Shown: positions 32,870 to 44,594 of the stretch, piece after piece | How the letters are laid out: each line of letters begins with the position of its first letter | Position numbering within the stretch: the first letter of the stretch is position 1 | From: Bettongia penicillata ogilbyi | Lineage: Eukaryota > Chordata > Mammalia > Diprotodontia > Potoroidae | NCBI GenBank assembly: GCA_023548195.1 | Contig: JAJHZJ010000808.1 | Span: 5,980,889-6,044,888 of the forward strand | Direction of reading: 5' to 3' | DNA: 64,000 nucleotides | Notes under the pieces: model-generated | The model's input: the letters and a program-made list of their open reading frames with translations, nothing else | Told to the model about the DNA's origin: nothing | Databases searched by the model: none | Translations under genes and position numbers: made by a program

Positions 32870-34070
32870 GACCTCAAGTTTTGTCATTCAGTTGGTTAAG
32901 ACAAGATTGATTATGGCCCCCAGTAGTACCTAATAAATGTTTGAATACTAATATATAATTATGGTGTTTACACATCCATATCTCTTGCATGTCTGGTGTG
33001 TGTGTGTATTTCTAGGGCACAGTTATCAACAGATAGATAATTGTCTCAAAGACTTTTGGTGATGTTGGTGAGCTATCAACAAGTATTATTGATTGATTAA
33101 TGGACTGAGATGTATAGGTTCCCCAGAGGACCAGAAACACATCCCACCACTGGCTGTTGTATTTCTTGTTGGAGCTTCAAGCAGAGCTGCTTAGGATAGA
33201 TAAAGTACAAGCTACCAAGCAGTTTGGCTTCCTTCCTTTGCTCAAAGAGACTGGCTCTGCCTTGAACTCATCTGTCTGCATCATGATGTAAACAGTAACT
33301 CAGATGTAAATTTCAAATTAAGTGAAGAAGTCTAAGAGAATACACTATTAGCTCACTGCTCAGCAAGCCAGTAAAATCAAAATGTCCCAGCCAAGGACTT
33401 TTATTTCACTCCCCAATAAACTTGACAATTGTTCTTTTCTCTGGGGGAAGCTTGGAATTCAGCCCTAAATTTCAAAACAGGCTTAGAAGTTTAGACCTTC
33501 ATTTTACAGATGAGGACACTAAGGTCAAGAGAAGGGAGGACAAATAATAAAGTTGTTAATGGCCAACTTCCTGCCCTATGTCATAGACCTTTCTGATACT
33601 GGACTTTTTCAAAACATGGTCTGAATGGGAAATTCTCCACTTCATTTTTTTGAGATCACAAAGTGAATCATTATTAAGAAAGACATACTTTATATATGTA
33701 TGGTATGAGTTCAGAATGATAGAAAACCTCCCATCTATATCCCTGTCTCAGATATGTGAAATTCTACCACTTACCTCCCTAATTTCACCTATTAAATACA
33801 AATTCCAGAAGAGGGGATAACAGATAAGCCATCATAGGTTCTTTATATAGTGGGAATTAGTTTATCATATCCTTTCCTTTGATAGTACAAAATCCGAGAG
33901 CAAAAGACTTTGGTGGGGGAGGGGAGATGAGAGAGAGGTGAGGGAAGAGAGGACATAAAGACACACGAGAAGGTGATAAATGCTCCAAAGAGGCATATGA
34001 ATGTTGAAAGGCAAGAGATGAGGGCACTAAAACTTCATCTATTTTATATCTAAGCACCCTGGTTCTACTT
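32870..34070. other. Mostly unassigned; contains the second direct-repeat copy
   Basis: Unique-looking sequence with the 67-bp direct repeat at 33284-33350 and a GT run near 32998. No coding signal. Confidence 0.35.
33284..33350 (+). repeat. 67-bp direct repeat, right copy
   Basis: Partner of 32115-32181, 1169 bp downstream, same orientation, about 90% identical. Confidence 0.8.
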
Positions 34071-34074
34071 AGAA

Positions 34075-34290
34075 GCTTCAACACTTAGAATTGTTCTAAT
34101 AGAGCTAAATAAACTTGGAATGGGCTACCTTAGGAGAAAGTGAGTTCCCCATTACTGGAGGTCTTCAAGTAGAGACTGAGGATTATTTATTAAAGGTGCT
34201 GTAGGGAGGCAGCAAGGGAGGTTTTGACTTACATGACCACTACAGTCCTGTTGAAATCTAAGATTATTTTATTATATGATATATGTAGAG
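34075..34290 (+). mobile_element. CR1-type LINE 3' end
   Basis: 'aacttggaatgggctacctt', 'gtgagttccccattactgga', 'ggtcttcaagtagagactga': the CR1-like 3' region, truncated. Followed by an AT-rich simple tract to about 34390. Confidence 0.65.
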
Positions 34291-34544
34291 TTTAAGTGTA
34301 TTTATATATTTACATTATAAAAATTTATAATCTGTAGTTACATTATCATTATATATATGTATATGTGTATTGATGTATATGTATGAAAGACATAGAAAGA
34401 CAAAGACATAGAAACAGAAATGAAGATAGAGATGAAATTCTTCCTACCTATACAGTCTTGGGTGGCTCAGCCATTCATTTACCTCTCTAGAGTCCAGATA
34501 TAGACTGGATTAGGTCTTGAGAGCACAAATAATAGAGTTGCCGA

Positions 34545-34715
34545 TTGTGAAAGAACTTTAGGGTCCATTTGTTCTAATTCCTTAATTTTATATGTGAGAA
34601 AACAGAAGCCTAGAGAGGTCATGACTTTCTAAAGATCATACTATTGGTTACGAGTAGAGTTGGAACTTAAAATTCAGAGATTATAAGTACCAGTTTAATG
34701 CATAATATCTCTTTT
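34545..34715 (-). repeat. MIR-type SINE
   Basis: 'atatgtgagaaaacagaagc', 'ctagagaggtcatgactttc'. Minus orientation, degenerate. Confidence 0.6.
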
Positions 34716-35019
34716 CAACTCTGATTTCTCATAATCTTGGATGCCAATATGAGATCCATACAACTTAAGTGCAAAATTAAACGCATCTTTCTAAGAGGAT
34801 TAATGGAGAGAATCCTCTGAAAGTAAGAAAATGTCCAGCTGCCCTTTCTTCTGAATGAGGAAAAACATGAAAGGAAAAATCCCTCTTCTTGTGGAAAAAA
34901 TGTTGTTATACTATCTTTGGGGTCTTCAAAGTACAGAAAGAGAAAAGGCTAAGTTCTTCCTGCAAGGATTACAATCTAAGAATCTAAGAATTGATGCTAG
35001 ATGTGGAAAGGAAGCTAAT

Positions 35020-35200
35020 GCTTTCTTGGTGCCATGGATCCCTTTGGCAGTCTAGTGAAGCCTAGGGATCCCTTCTCAGAAAAAAAGGTTTCAAATGCAT
35101 AAAACCAAATATATAGGCTAACAAAGAAAACCAATTATATTGAAATAGTCATCAAAAATTTAAAAAAAGTTCACAGACCAAAGGTCAAGGATCTCTCCCT
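35020..35200. repeat. hAT-like MITE, degenerate
   Basis: 'ggcagtctagtgaagcctag', 'aaatgcataaaaccaaatat', 'accaattatattgaaatagt', 'gttcacagaccaaaggtcaa': same family as 50610-50850, 52262-52430, 55459-56989 and 63655-63865. Confidence 0.6.
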
Positions 35201-35204
35201 TAAA

Positions 35205-36715
35205 GGACAGCATTTTCCTTTCTAGATGTCCTTTAAAGGTAAATGGTAACATTCACTTCAGAATGTTCTGGAAGGCACAAGCTTGCCCACCTCTATGACA
35301 CCTATGCCCAAGACCTTTGGTTAAAAACAGTTCTTAAAAGCAAGGAAGGGTCCTATGTTGTTGAAGTAGATTTTCTTGGGATAGTTGAAGGTCTTGATAA
35401 TTCTTTACAGTGTATTCAAAACATCATTGAGGACATGTATGATTGGAAGGATAGGAACAAGAATTTTGTAGATGAGAAGGCATAGGGGATGGATTTAATC
35501 TGCATAGGTAAAAGGAATGCTCAAATGTTGGAGATCATGAATCCACTGTAGTGTTGCAAAACAAACTGATGCTCCAGGAGGGTACATTTTCTGGGGAAGA
35601 GAAGTGTGATTCAACCTTGTCCAGGAGCATAGTTTTCAGACGGGGAGTTGGGAAGGCATGCAAGGTTAATTCTGAGTTAAGCCTTAGGATCTGACTCCCC
35701 AGGGAGACCTAGAAACCTCTAAGATCTTACATTAATATGTAACCAAATTTTAAACTCATATTTCAGCAACAAAGAATAGTAAATAATGCATTGCTTCATG
35801 AAGATTTGCTTAGTTTATTTACTTAAATTATTTATAGGTTATGTTGGGAATATACTTGGCTTGCTCTACTTCATTCACAGTAACATTCCATAAATATAAC
35901 AGCAAGTAATAAAATAGCATCGATTCAGAAGTGAGATCATAGGTTCATATAATATCAAACATAAAAACTCTGTTACAATGATAAATACTAAATCTTTAAA
36001 ATATCTTTAAAATATTATTGGCTTTTTACTGCCATTTCTTATGCAGTACATATTTCAGAGTTTCACATTCAGTATTGCACTTTACGCAAATGAATTATGT
36101 CCTGTTGCTTTTGGTACAGAGTGAGCAGAATAGGCATTTTGTGCCTTAAAAATCATGATGTTAGAAGATGTCTATCCTTGTCTAAAGGGAACATCAAAGG
36201 ATCTCCATGGAGAATGACTCTGAAGAGGTCTGAATGACAAAGGACTCATCTCCATCTACAGACTTCTATTACACTTACAATTGGTGCTGTCCACTTCAGC
36301 ACTTTATTGCATTTTTCATTTTGTTTGTCTAATTAGGTTTTGAGGTACCTGAGGCTACAGACAATGTGATATATTTCTTCATATTACTTATAGCATTTGA
36401 CACATACAGAAGATTATCAGCAAATACAAGTAAAATGATTACACTCCAAACAATGGATCACCCCAAAGTCACAGGTCAAATGATGTTGGAATGGGACAAA
36501 TGATACTAGAAAGTGACCCTTTGCTATTACCCCATGTTCAGATCTTCGCTAAGGTAATCTATTGGTTCTTTATGGTATGTAGATAGCCCTAGGTTGTCAA
36601 AGGCTATGCCAGTGCAAAATAATGTCTGCAAGATCCTACCAAGGAGTTAAGCCCAGTTATGTGGAAAAGAGATCAGAATTGGTCCATTTGGTATCTGAGG
36701 GCCAAGCTATGAGTG
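35205..36715. other. No clear feature
   Basis: AT-rich unique-looking sequence. The 80-codon frame 35243-35485 begins with ATG but has no recognisable motif. Confidence 0.3.
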
Positions 36716-36719
36716 ATGG

Positions 36720-36950
36720 GTTGAAATTGCAAAGAGGCAGATTTAGGCTCCATATAATGGAAAATATGCTCACAATCCAAGTTATCCAGCTGTAGAACAG
36801 GCTGATCTGTCCCTCTGATTCCACTGAAATTCTTCACACAGAGGCTGAATGATTACTTGTCAGTGATGTTGGTAGGCATGATAAAGTATGAGATGAATTC
36901 TATGACCCCTGCACTCCCTTCTAATACCAACTCTGAAATTTTTGGATTTT
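36720..36950 (+). mobile_element. CR1-type LINE 3' end, degenerate
   Basis: 'gaaattgcaaagaggcagat', 'ttaggctccatataatggaa', 'cacagaggctgaatgattac', 'ttgtcagtgatgttggtagg'. Confidence 0.65.
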
Positions 36951-37269
36951 CCATTGTTTAAGCACCAATATTTGTTGAAGCTCTATTGTGTAGGTCAAGG
37001 ACAAAGAAATATACAGCATTATTTCTAGCCTCAGACAGCTCAAAACCTATTGGAGAGATAAAATTAAACATGTAATTAAGCACAAAAATGTGTGGTGTCA
37101 CTTATAAATACTTTAGAAGTTTGAGGGAGGGAGATGGGTGTCCCTCTGTTAATATTTTTCTGATCCAAAATCCAGTGACTGGAAGCAGAAAAGATTTTGA
37201 GTGACTATAGATTACTCAAAATTATTCCCAGTAATACACAGGAGAAGACCTTCACAGCAACTCTCACAT

Positions 37270-37735
37270 CCATCCCCTTCTCTCTACTTACACAGGTATA
37301 ACCTTCTCTCTTGGCTTATGCAAGAATCCTCCTAATGGCTCTCCCTCCCTCAGGTAGGTGCATTTCTCATCCACCCTCCATTCTTTAGAGATATTCCTAA
37401 AGTATAGATATGATAATGTCTCTCTCCCCTTCTAGAAGCATTAGTGACTTCCCACTGTTCCCAGCATAATGTGCAAACTCCACTGTTTGACATTTAAAGT
37501 CCTTCACAGTCTAACTGTAGTCTGTCTCTGCTGCCTGATTACATGTTACTGTCTCTCAGGCAAGTTAAAGTCCAGCCATACTACTCTATTTGCCATTACT
37601 ATACCCAACATTCCATCTTTTTCCTCTATACACTTGTACAGAATATCCCCCATGCCTAGAATGCTCTCCTTGCTCACCTCCTTTGGTGAACGTTTGCTGA
37701 TACACTTCAGTCATTACTCTTCCTCAAATTATCTT
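37270..37735 (+). mobile_element. L2 LINE 3' coding end, decayed
   Basis: 'cctaatggctctccctccct', 'ttaaagtccttcacagtcta', 'atgcctagaatgctctcctt': L2-like 3' region. The 94-codon frame inside has no complete domain. Confidence 0.6.
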
Positions 37736-37736
37736 A

Positions 37737-37915
37737 AGATCATAGAATTATAAGTTTTGAGCTTTAGGAGGACTTTGGAGATCATCTAGTCTAAGTACAG
37801 ATGAGGAAACTAAGGCCCAGTGACATGCATGAGGTCACAAATGTCAGAGGTGAAATTTGAATCTCGGTCCCCTGACTCCACATCTAACCCCTTTTCCATT
37901 ATATTGTCCTTTCAT
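37737..37915 (-). repeat. MIR-type SINE
   Basis: 'cagatgaggaaactaaggcc', 'cagtgacatgcatgaggtca', 'tgaatctcggtcccctgact'. Confidence 0.75.
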
Positions 37916-37929
37916 ACTTTACTTTTCTA

Positions 37930-38520
37930 TACCTGGATCCATGCCAGGAAAATTGAATTGCTTCCATTTGAATTGTCTTAGGAAGATTCTAAAGATTACC
38001 TGGCAAGATAAGGTACTGGACATCGAGGTTCTCTCTCCAGCTGAACTGCCAACCATTCAAGCTCTACTGCAGAGAGTGCATTTTCATGGACAGGCCATCT
38101 ACCCTGAATGCCAAACATACATTTACCTAAAATACTACTTTACCAAGAACTCACACAAAGCAGGGACTCATACAGAGGTCAGAAGAAGCAATACAAGGAC
38201 ACTCTCAAGATCTCTCTGAGGAGCTTTAGTATTGATTGTAAGACATGGTTGATGCTGCCATGGGAGGACTGTCCAACATGGCATGCCTACATCATAGAAG
38301 GTGCTGCACTCTATGAGCGATGCAGAATAGTAATAGCTCAAAAGAAAAATGAGATGTGCAAATCTCCATTCCAAATGTTCATATGGACTTTTTGTGCCCA
38401 ACCTGGAGTAGAGTCTTCACTGATCATATTGGTCTGATTAGCCACAGGTGGACATACCATATATTGACCCTGACATAGTGGTGTCATTTTGGACCTCTTT
38501 GAGTATAACGGGCAATAAAT
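37930..38520 (+). pseudogene. C-terminal remnant of a non-L1 LINE polyprotein, two frames
   Basis: Conceptual translation resembles the C-terminal tail of a metazoan non-L1 LINE reverse transcriptase. Frame 1 (37950-38110) reads LRKILKITWQDKVLDIEVL, with the W-Q-D-K-V block. After a frameshift near 38110, frame 2 reads QKKQYKDTLKISL then EGAALYERCRI. Near 38425 a third reading gives GLISHRWTY, the usual end of a terminal zinc-knuckle-like motif in these proteins. The 3' end carries the 'gtcattttggacctctttga' tail shared with 3285-3425 and 30540-30605. RT catalytic motifs are missing. The clade (CR1, L2 or RTE-like) is not decided. Confidence 0.6.
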
Positions 38521-38544
38521 CTCCAATGAATTTAAGCCCCCTAA

Positions 38545-38720
38545 ACCACAGGATCACAGATTTAAAGCTGAGTCAAATCCTCATTATTTCATAGATGAGG
38601 AAACTGAGGCACAGGAAATTTCAGTGACTTTCCCTGGGGCACACAGCACATAGCAAGTAAATGTCTGAGGTAGGATTTGCACTCAGGCCTTTCTGACTAT
38701 TCACTACACTACCTCAGTAG
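38545..38720 (-). repeat. MIR-type SINE
   Basis: 'tcatagatgaggaaactgag', 'gcacacagcacatagcaagt', 'gatttgcactcaggcctttc'. Confidence 0.8.
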
Positions 38721-38739
38721 ATATGGTTGTTTCCTTTTG

Positions 38740-40690
38740 ACCATTGTATGCTCAACATTTAACACAATTTTTTGTACCTAGCAGGCACTTAGATGCTTGT
38801 AGGTCTATTTTTGAACATGCCCAAGGCAGGAATTTGTTTTTACTTCATAATGTATTTTTTTTTTTAAGACAAGGTTTTTGTTTTTCTTTTCCCAAGGTGC
38901 AGGATAGATGAGAGGGGAATAAATGACATTTTTTGGTAATAAAAATCATTTTTTAAAATGGGGGAAAAGCAAAAGAAATCTATTGGATTGTTGAACTGAA
39001 TTTCCCAAAAAGTTAAAGCCAAATAATGAAGAGCTAAGATCCCAGGTTTCCTGACTACCAAACTACTGCTCCAAGATATCACCTATGCTTGGGTCTCCTA
39101 ACTCCTAGAATGCTATTCATTTCCCACTACACCATGCTGCCTCTAAAGGAAGGTGAATGAAAAGTAAGAGAAAGAAGAGACTGGGCCAGGACATTCTCAG
39201 GTATTACTGTCTTATCACGCTGGTGTGGAGAGCTTTCATTCAGGCGGATGCTGTCCACAGAACTCAGAACTTGCTCGACTGAGCAGAAAGGCTTTTGGTC
39301 CAAGCCTGATCTCATGATGTGTGAGGTTAAGTCAAGAGCCAGGTATCTTAGCCCCTCTTGCCCCTCACCCACATTTTGTTAAAAAGAGGCTTCTACAAAT
39401 TCAAGAAAATTCTGGGATAAAAGAAAGCAGCTCCCAACTCTGCCACCAAAACCAGCGGATGCCCTGAAAATGATAGTAATGGTGATAACTGGTTCTTCAT
39501 TTCCTATTTGCTTTTCTTTCAACCCCGGAACTAAATATACCATATCAAAGGACTAAAAACTCCTGCTTTGTGGTGCCACAAGATGTGATATTTATGTGTC
39601 CCTTCCCTACTTCACAAAAGCTAATGAATGTCTGCAAAAGCTCTTTGAGATCCTCAGGTGAAGGGTACAATGAGAAGTGCAAAGCATCATTATTGTTATT
39701 AAAATATAATAGACAGCTTGGAATGATAGGTGATAAGAATAATTGACAGGGTATTTAAAGAAGTGCTAGAAATCACCCAGACATCCACTCAGATACTGCA
39801 GCCACATTAGCATCCACATTACATATATTACGCTGTTTCCTTGACACCCATTCCAATAACCATATAATTCACACATTAAATCATCACTTGTGGTGAGCAG
39901 CTGAGCTCTCTCAGGGCTACATCAGTAGGGACATGGGGAAGGTAGCAAGCATTCTGAGGTGGATGAAAAGTACTGTGTGGGGGAGGGCAATTCAAGAAAT
40001 TAAATGGCACCACACAAATTGGAAAGAGGAGACTGAACGAATGGAAAATGGTAATGACAAAGAATGTGAAGAAAGAATGGGTCCAGGAGAACTTAGAAAT
40101 CAAGAGGAATCCTTTAAAAAGTAGTTGGCATGGGGTAAAATAGTGTCTTCCAGTTTTTTGGTTGGTGTTACCAGTCGTTGACCCCCCAGCTGAACCCTTT
40201 TTTGTAACCCTTTGGTCATCATCATCATCACTACCTCTTCTTCTACCTCTTCTTGAGGTAGAAGTTTCCTGTTTAATTCTTCAGTAATGAGACTGTTCTT
40301 TAAAATCCATTAGAATAAGATTGCCTTTTAGTAATGGTATTACTATTCACTTGAGTTCTCTTAATGCTGCTTTTTTTTCCCCACACTGTATCACTTAATA
40401 TAAATTCTCTCCAGTTTCTTATATTCATTTTTTTTATGGTTTGATAATGTTATATATAATCCATATGCCACAATTCTTCAGCAATCTTCTCCCCAAAGAA
40501 CCCATTTACAACCATTTCCCACCCCTTCCCAGGATTTGTTTGCTTGTTTTTGTTATTACAAAGGGTGTTACTATGACTATTTTACTATGTGTAGGACTTT
40601 CTGTCACCCATCTTGGGCCATGTTTCTAAAGGAGGAGAATAGATTCATTGTTATCTTCTGAATCTCCTTCTAACATTTACTCATGAGGAA
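38740..40690. other. No clear feature
   Basis: An L2-like tail scrap near 38740-38800; otherwise unique-looking, with a CTT/CAT-rich patch at 40210-40255. Open frames are short and lack motifs. Confidence 0.3.
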
Positions 40691-40699
40691 GAGTAGTTT

Positions 40700-40865
40700 T
40701 AGGACAATGGTTCTCAAAATGAGATCTGAGGACTTCAAGTAGTCTTCTAGGTTCTTCAGAAGACATTATGTCTTGAAGTATTCATTGTTAAAATATTTCC
40801 ACTCTGTATTTTAAAAGGTTTTATTTTCTAATAAAGTCATAATTTCTGATTTAACAAATGTGCAA
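40700..40865. repeat. Possible hAT-like (MER5-type) fragment
   Basis: Starts 'caatggttctcaaaatgaga', like the terminal inverted repeat of MER5-type hAT elements. The right terminus is not visible. Confidence 0.35.
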
Positions 40866-41024
40866 AGAATGTTTGTTGAACACCACATGTTGTGTAAGGT
40901 GATAAAGGAAACTCAAAGATCAATAGTATTCAATCATATCCTTAAATAGCTTATACTCTAGGAGGAAAGAGAAGATATGTTATTAATAACATATATTTAT
41001 GTGATATTTTAAAGCTTATAAGAG

Positions 41025-41330
41025 GCATCCACCAATCAATAAGCATTTATCAAATATCCACTGTGCTAAGCACTGTGTTAAGTACCAGGGATACAAAAAG
41101 AGGCAATAGACAGTCCCTGCTCTCAAGGAGCTCATAATATAATGGGGGAGAAAATATGAAAACAAAAATAGCCCAAGTAAACTTCTATACAAAATGAATA
41201 GGAAATACTAACAAAGAGAATCACCTGGAATTAAGAGAGGTTGGGGAAGGCTTCATGTAGGAGAGAGGGTTTTAGTAAGGACTTGAAGAAATCCAGGGAA
41301 GTCAACAGCTATAAATCTGTACCCCTGTGA
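41025..41330 (+). repeat. Old unnamed interspersed repeat, copy 4
   Basis: 'ccactgtgctaagcactgtg', 'gacagtccctgctctcaagg', 'agctcataatataatggggg', 'gaaggcttcatgtaggagag', truncated in the middle. Same family as 21660-22290. Confidence 0.65.
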
Positions 41331-42049
41331 ACATTTCTGTACTTCAGTTTTCTTCTGTGTAAAACAGGAATAAAAATGCACTGCACAAGTTGCAGAATTT
41401 CTATGTTCAAAGTGTGTGTAAACAATAAAACATTTTATCAATGCAAACTAATGTTGAAAAGTTGTATGACTGGGGTGGAGCCAAGATGGAGGAGTGACAG
41501 TGCAGGCTTTCTAGAGTGCTCCCCCCAAGCCCAGACAAAGACCTGTAAAAAATGGCTCTAAAAAATTCTGGAGCTGCAGAACCCACATAATGACAGAGTG
41601 AAGCAAATCTCTAGCCCAAGACAGCCTGGAAGGATGCTGGGAAGTGTCTATTGTACCACATGGGGGACAGGGTGCAGTTCAGTGTTGGCTGGCACAGACA
41701 GGACCTGAGCAGACTTTAGGGAGACTTAATCTCCTACACCTGTGGTGGTTTCTAGACTTCAGGACCCCAAAACACTGAGCATAAATTGGAAGATCAGTGG
41801 AAAAAGCCTGTGAAACCAGTGCAGGAAAGTGGAGTGGTCCCACACCAGCCTCAGGTTGGCTGAGGGGGAGGGGGCAGAGGAGCCCAAGGCAGCCACAGCA
41901 GCAGTAGGGGCAGAGACAGTGACTATTTCTGGAGCTCTAGGCCCACAAATTGTGGGGAATCGAAGAGCTGACAATATACCCCCTACCCCCACTGGAATCA
42001 GAGCACTACCTTGACAAATAGCTCAAAAGTCAAGTAAATGGCTGGGGAA

Positions 42050-43120
42050 ATGAGCAAAAGCTGAAAAAAATCAGACTATTGAATCTTACTCCTGTGACAA
42101 GGAAGACCAAAACATGCAAACAGAGGAAAATAAAGTCAAAGCTCCTCCCTCAAAAGTCTCCAAGAAAGATATGAATTGGTCTCAGGTCATGGAAGAGCTC
42201 AAAAAGGATTTTGAAAATCAAATAAGAGAGGTAGAGCAAAAACTGGGAAGGGAAATGAGAGTGATGCAAGAAAATCATGAAAAATGGGTCAACTGTTTGC
42301 TAAAGGAGACCCCAAGAAATGCTGAAGAAAATAATGCCTATAAAAATAGGCTAACCCAAATGGCAAAAGAAATTCAAAAAGTCAATGAGGAGAAGAATGC
42401 CCTAAAAAGTAGAATTAGCCTGATGGAAAAAGAGATCCAAAAGTTCACTGAAGAAAATAGTTCCTTAAATGTTAGAATGGAACAGATGGAAGCTAATCAC
42501 TTTATGAAAAATCAAGAAATTACAAAATAAAACCAAAAGAATGAAAAAATAGAAGACAATGTGAAATATATCTTGTTGGAAAAACAACCAACCTGGAAAA
42601 TAAATCCTGGAGAGACAATTTAAAAATTATGGGACTACCTGAAAGCCATAATCAAAAAAAGAACCGAGACATTATCTTTCATGAAATTATCAAGGAAAAC
42701 TGTCCTGATATTCTAGAACCAGAGGGTAAAATAAATATTGAAAGAGTCCACTGATCACTTCCTGAAAGAGATCCAAAAAGAGAAACTCCTAGGAATGTTG
42801 TAGCCAAATTCCAGAGTTCCCAGGTCAAGGAGAAAATATTGCAAGCAGCTAGAAAGAAACAATTCCAGTATTATTGGAAATACAATCAGGATAACACAAG
42901 ATCTAACAGCTTCTACATTAAGGGATTGAAGGACTTGGAATATGATATTCCAGAGGTCAAAGGAACTAGGACTAAAACCAAGAATCACCTACCCAGCAAA
43001 ACTGAGGATAATACTTCAAGGGAAAAAAATGGTCATTCAATGAAAAAGAGGACTTCCAAACATTCTTGATGAAAAGACCAGAGCTGAATAGAAAATTTGA
43101 CTTTCAAACACAAGAATCAA
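42050..43120 (+). pseudogene. ORF1: L1-type ORF1 pseudogene, HAL1 copy B
   Basis: Full-length but broken ORF1. A frameshift follows the ATG at 42050. The frame then reads N-Q-T-I-E-S-Y-S (about 42068-42091), matching the TIESFF site of A and C but without the second F. The longest open piece (42114-42530, 138 codons) covers the N-terminal region and coiled coil and ends at TAA. The RRM region follows with more frame changes and a CGA-to-TGA stop near 42753. The C-terminal domain reads KNHLPSKTEDNTS-like in a shifted frame, then QTQES at 43105-43119. The acidic SDEDED insert of A and C is absent. Non-functional. Confidence 0.8.
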
Positions 43121-44127
43121 GAGAAGCAGGAAAAGATAAACAAGACAGAGAAATCATAAGGGACTTCCTAAAGCTGAACTGTTTACATTCCTACATGGAA
43201 AGATAATATTTGTATCTCTTGAAACTTCTCTCAGTATTAGGGTAGTTGGAGGGATTATATACATATATATAGACAGAGGACACAGGGAGAGTTGAATAGG
43301 AAGGGATGATATCTAAAAAAACAAAATTAAGGAGTGAGAGAGGAATATATTGGGTGGAGAAAGGGAGAAATGGAATGGGGCAAATTATCTCTCATAAAAG
43401 AGGTAAGAAAAAGATTTTTCAATGGAAGGAAAAAGGGGGGAGGTGAGGGGGAAAAGTGAAGCTTACTCTCATCATATTTGGCTTAAGGAAGGAATAACAT
43501 GCACACTCAATTTGGTATGAAAATCTATCTTATACTACAGAAAAGTAGGGGAGAAGGGGAGAAGTGGAGTGTGGGGAGATGATAGAAGAGAGGGGCAATG
43601 GGAAGAGGGGGCAATTAGAAGTAAATACTTTTGGGGAGGGACAAAGTCAGAAGAGAGAATAGAATAAGTGGGGGACAGGATAGGATGGAGGGAAATATAG
43701 TTAGTTTTTCACAACATGGCTTTTATGGAAGTCTTTTGCATAACTACACATGTATTACCTATATTGAATTGCTTGCCTTCTCAGTGGAGATGGATGAGGA
43801 GGGAGGAAGGGAGAGAAGTTGGAACTCAAAGTTTTAAAAATGAATATTAAAAATTGTTTTTACATGCAACTAGGAAATAAGAAATACAGGTAATGGCGTA
43901 TAGAAATTTGTCTTGCCCTACAAGAAAATAGAGAAGATGAGGATAAGGTAAGGAAGGGGTATGATAGAAGGGAGGGCAGATTGGGAAAAGGGGTAATCAG
44001 AATGTATGGTTTCTTGGGATGGGGGAAAGGGAGAGATGGGGAGAAAATTTGGAGCTCAAAATCTTGTGGAAATGAATGTTGAAAACTAAAAATAAATTTT
44101 AAAAATCATTTTATAATTAAAAAAAAG
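43121..44127 (+). other. HAL1 copy B 3' UTR with duplicated terminal module
   Basis: Two related blocks end 'agttggaactcaaagtttta' (43816-43835) and 'aaatttggagctcaaaatct' (44046-44065), about 230 bp apart. Between them 'tttttacatgcaactaggaa' (43857-43876) looks like an old L1 3' terminus. Copies A and C show the same two-block layout. The final A-rich tail has internal T residues. Confidence 0.65.
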
Positions 44128-44169
44128 AAAGTTGTATATCTTCTAGGCTACCAAATCCAATGCAATCAT

Positions 44170-44350
44170 TTAGTACATTAAGAACCTGAAACCTCATTGA
44201 GGAATGGAGGGAGATGCTATTATTATCTCCACTTTATAAATGCAGAAGCTAAATAGGCTGAGATGAAATGACTTGTAACTGATCACAAACCAGTAAGAAT
44301 CTGAGGCTGGATTTGAATTCAGCTTTTCCTCACTCTAGGCCATGTGCTCT
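44170..44350 (-). repeat. MIR-type SINE
   Basis: 'tctccactttataaatgcag', 'ggctggatttgaattcagct'. Confidence 0.7.
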
Positions 44351-44594
44351 TTGATATACCACAATGGGCTATTGACATCATCAAGGAATAGTGTGATAGG
44401 GAGGGAAGGTCCATCATCTGACAAGAGCAAGTGATGATAAGCCAAGAGCCAGAGTGCTCCCCTGATGGATGCCCTTGAGTTGGTGAGAAAGCAAGGAAGG
44501 CCTTGAGCATGTTGTGTTTAAATTTTGTAGAGAACTTTGGAAGAACTTGGATGTAAAAATTAATACGTGGAATGATAGAATAAGGGTCTGAAAA

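Larger units (their letters stand above)
41468..44127 (+). mobile_element. HAL1 copy B: ORF1-only element, full length, decayed
   Basis: 2.66-kb plus-strand element with a 10-bp duplication AAAGTTGTAT (41458-41467 and 44128-44137). Order: start 'ggggtggagccaagatgg' (41473-41490), a 5' UTR of about 580 bp unrelated in sequence to those of A and C after the first 20-odd bases, a broken ORF1, about 1 kb of purine-rich 3' UTR, and an A-rich end (44085-44127). There is no ORF2 remnant. Decay (stops, frameshifts, CpG loss) makes it older than A and C. Confidence 0.8.

Noticed and set aside
35243..35485. 80-codon ATG frame as a host exon
   Set aside because: No recognisable domain, no convincing splice-site context and no support from neighbours. 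Length is unremarkable.
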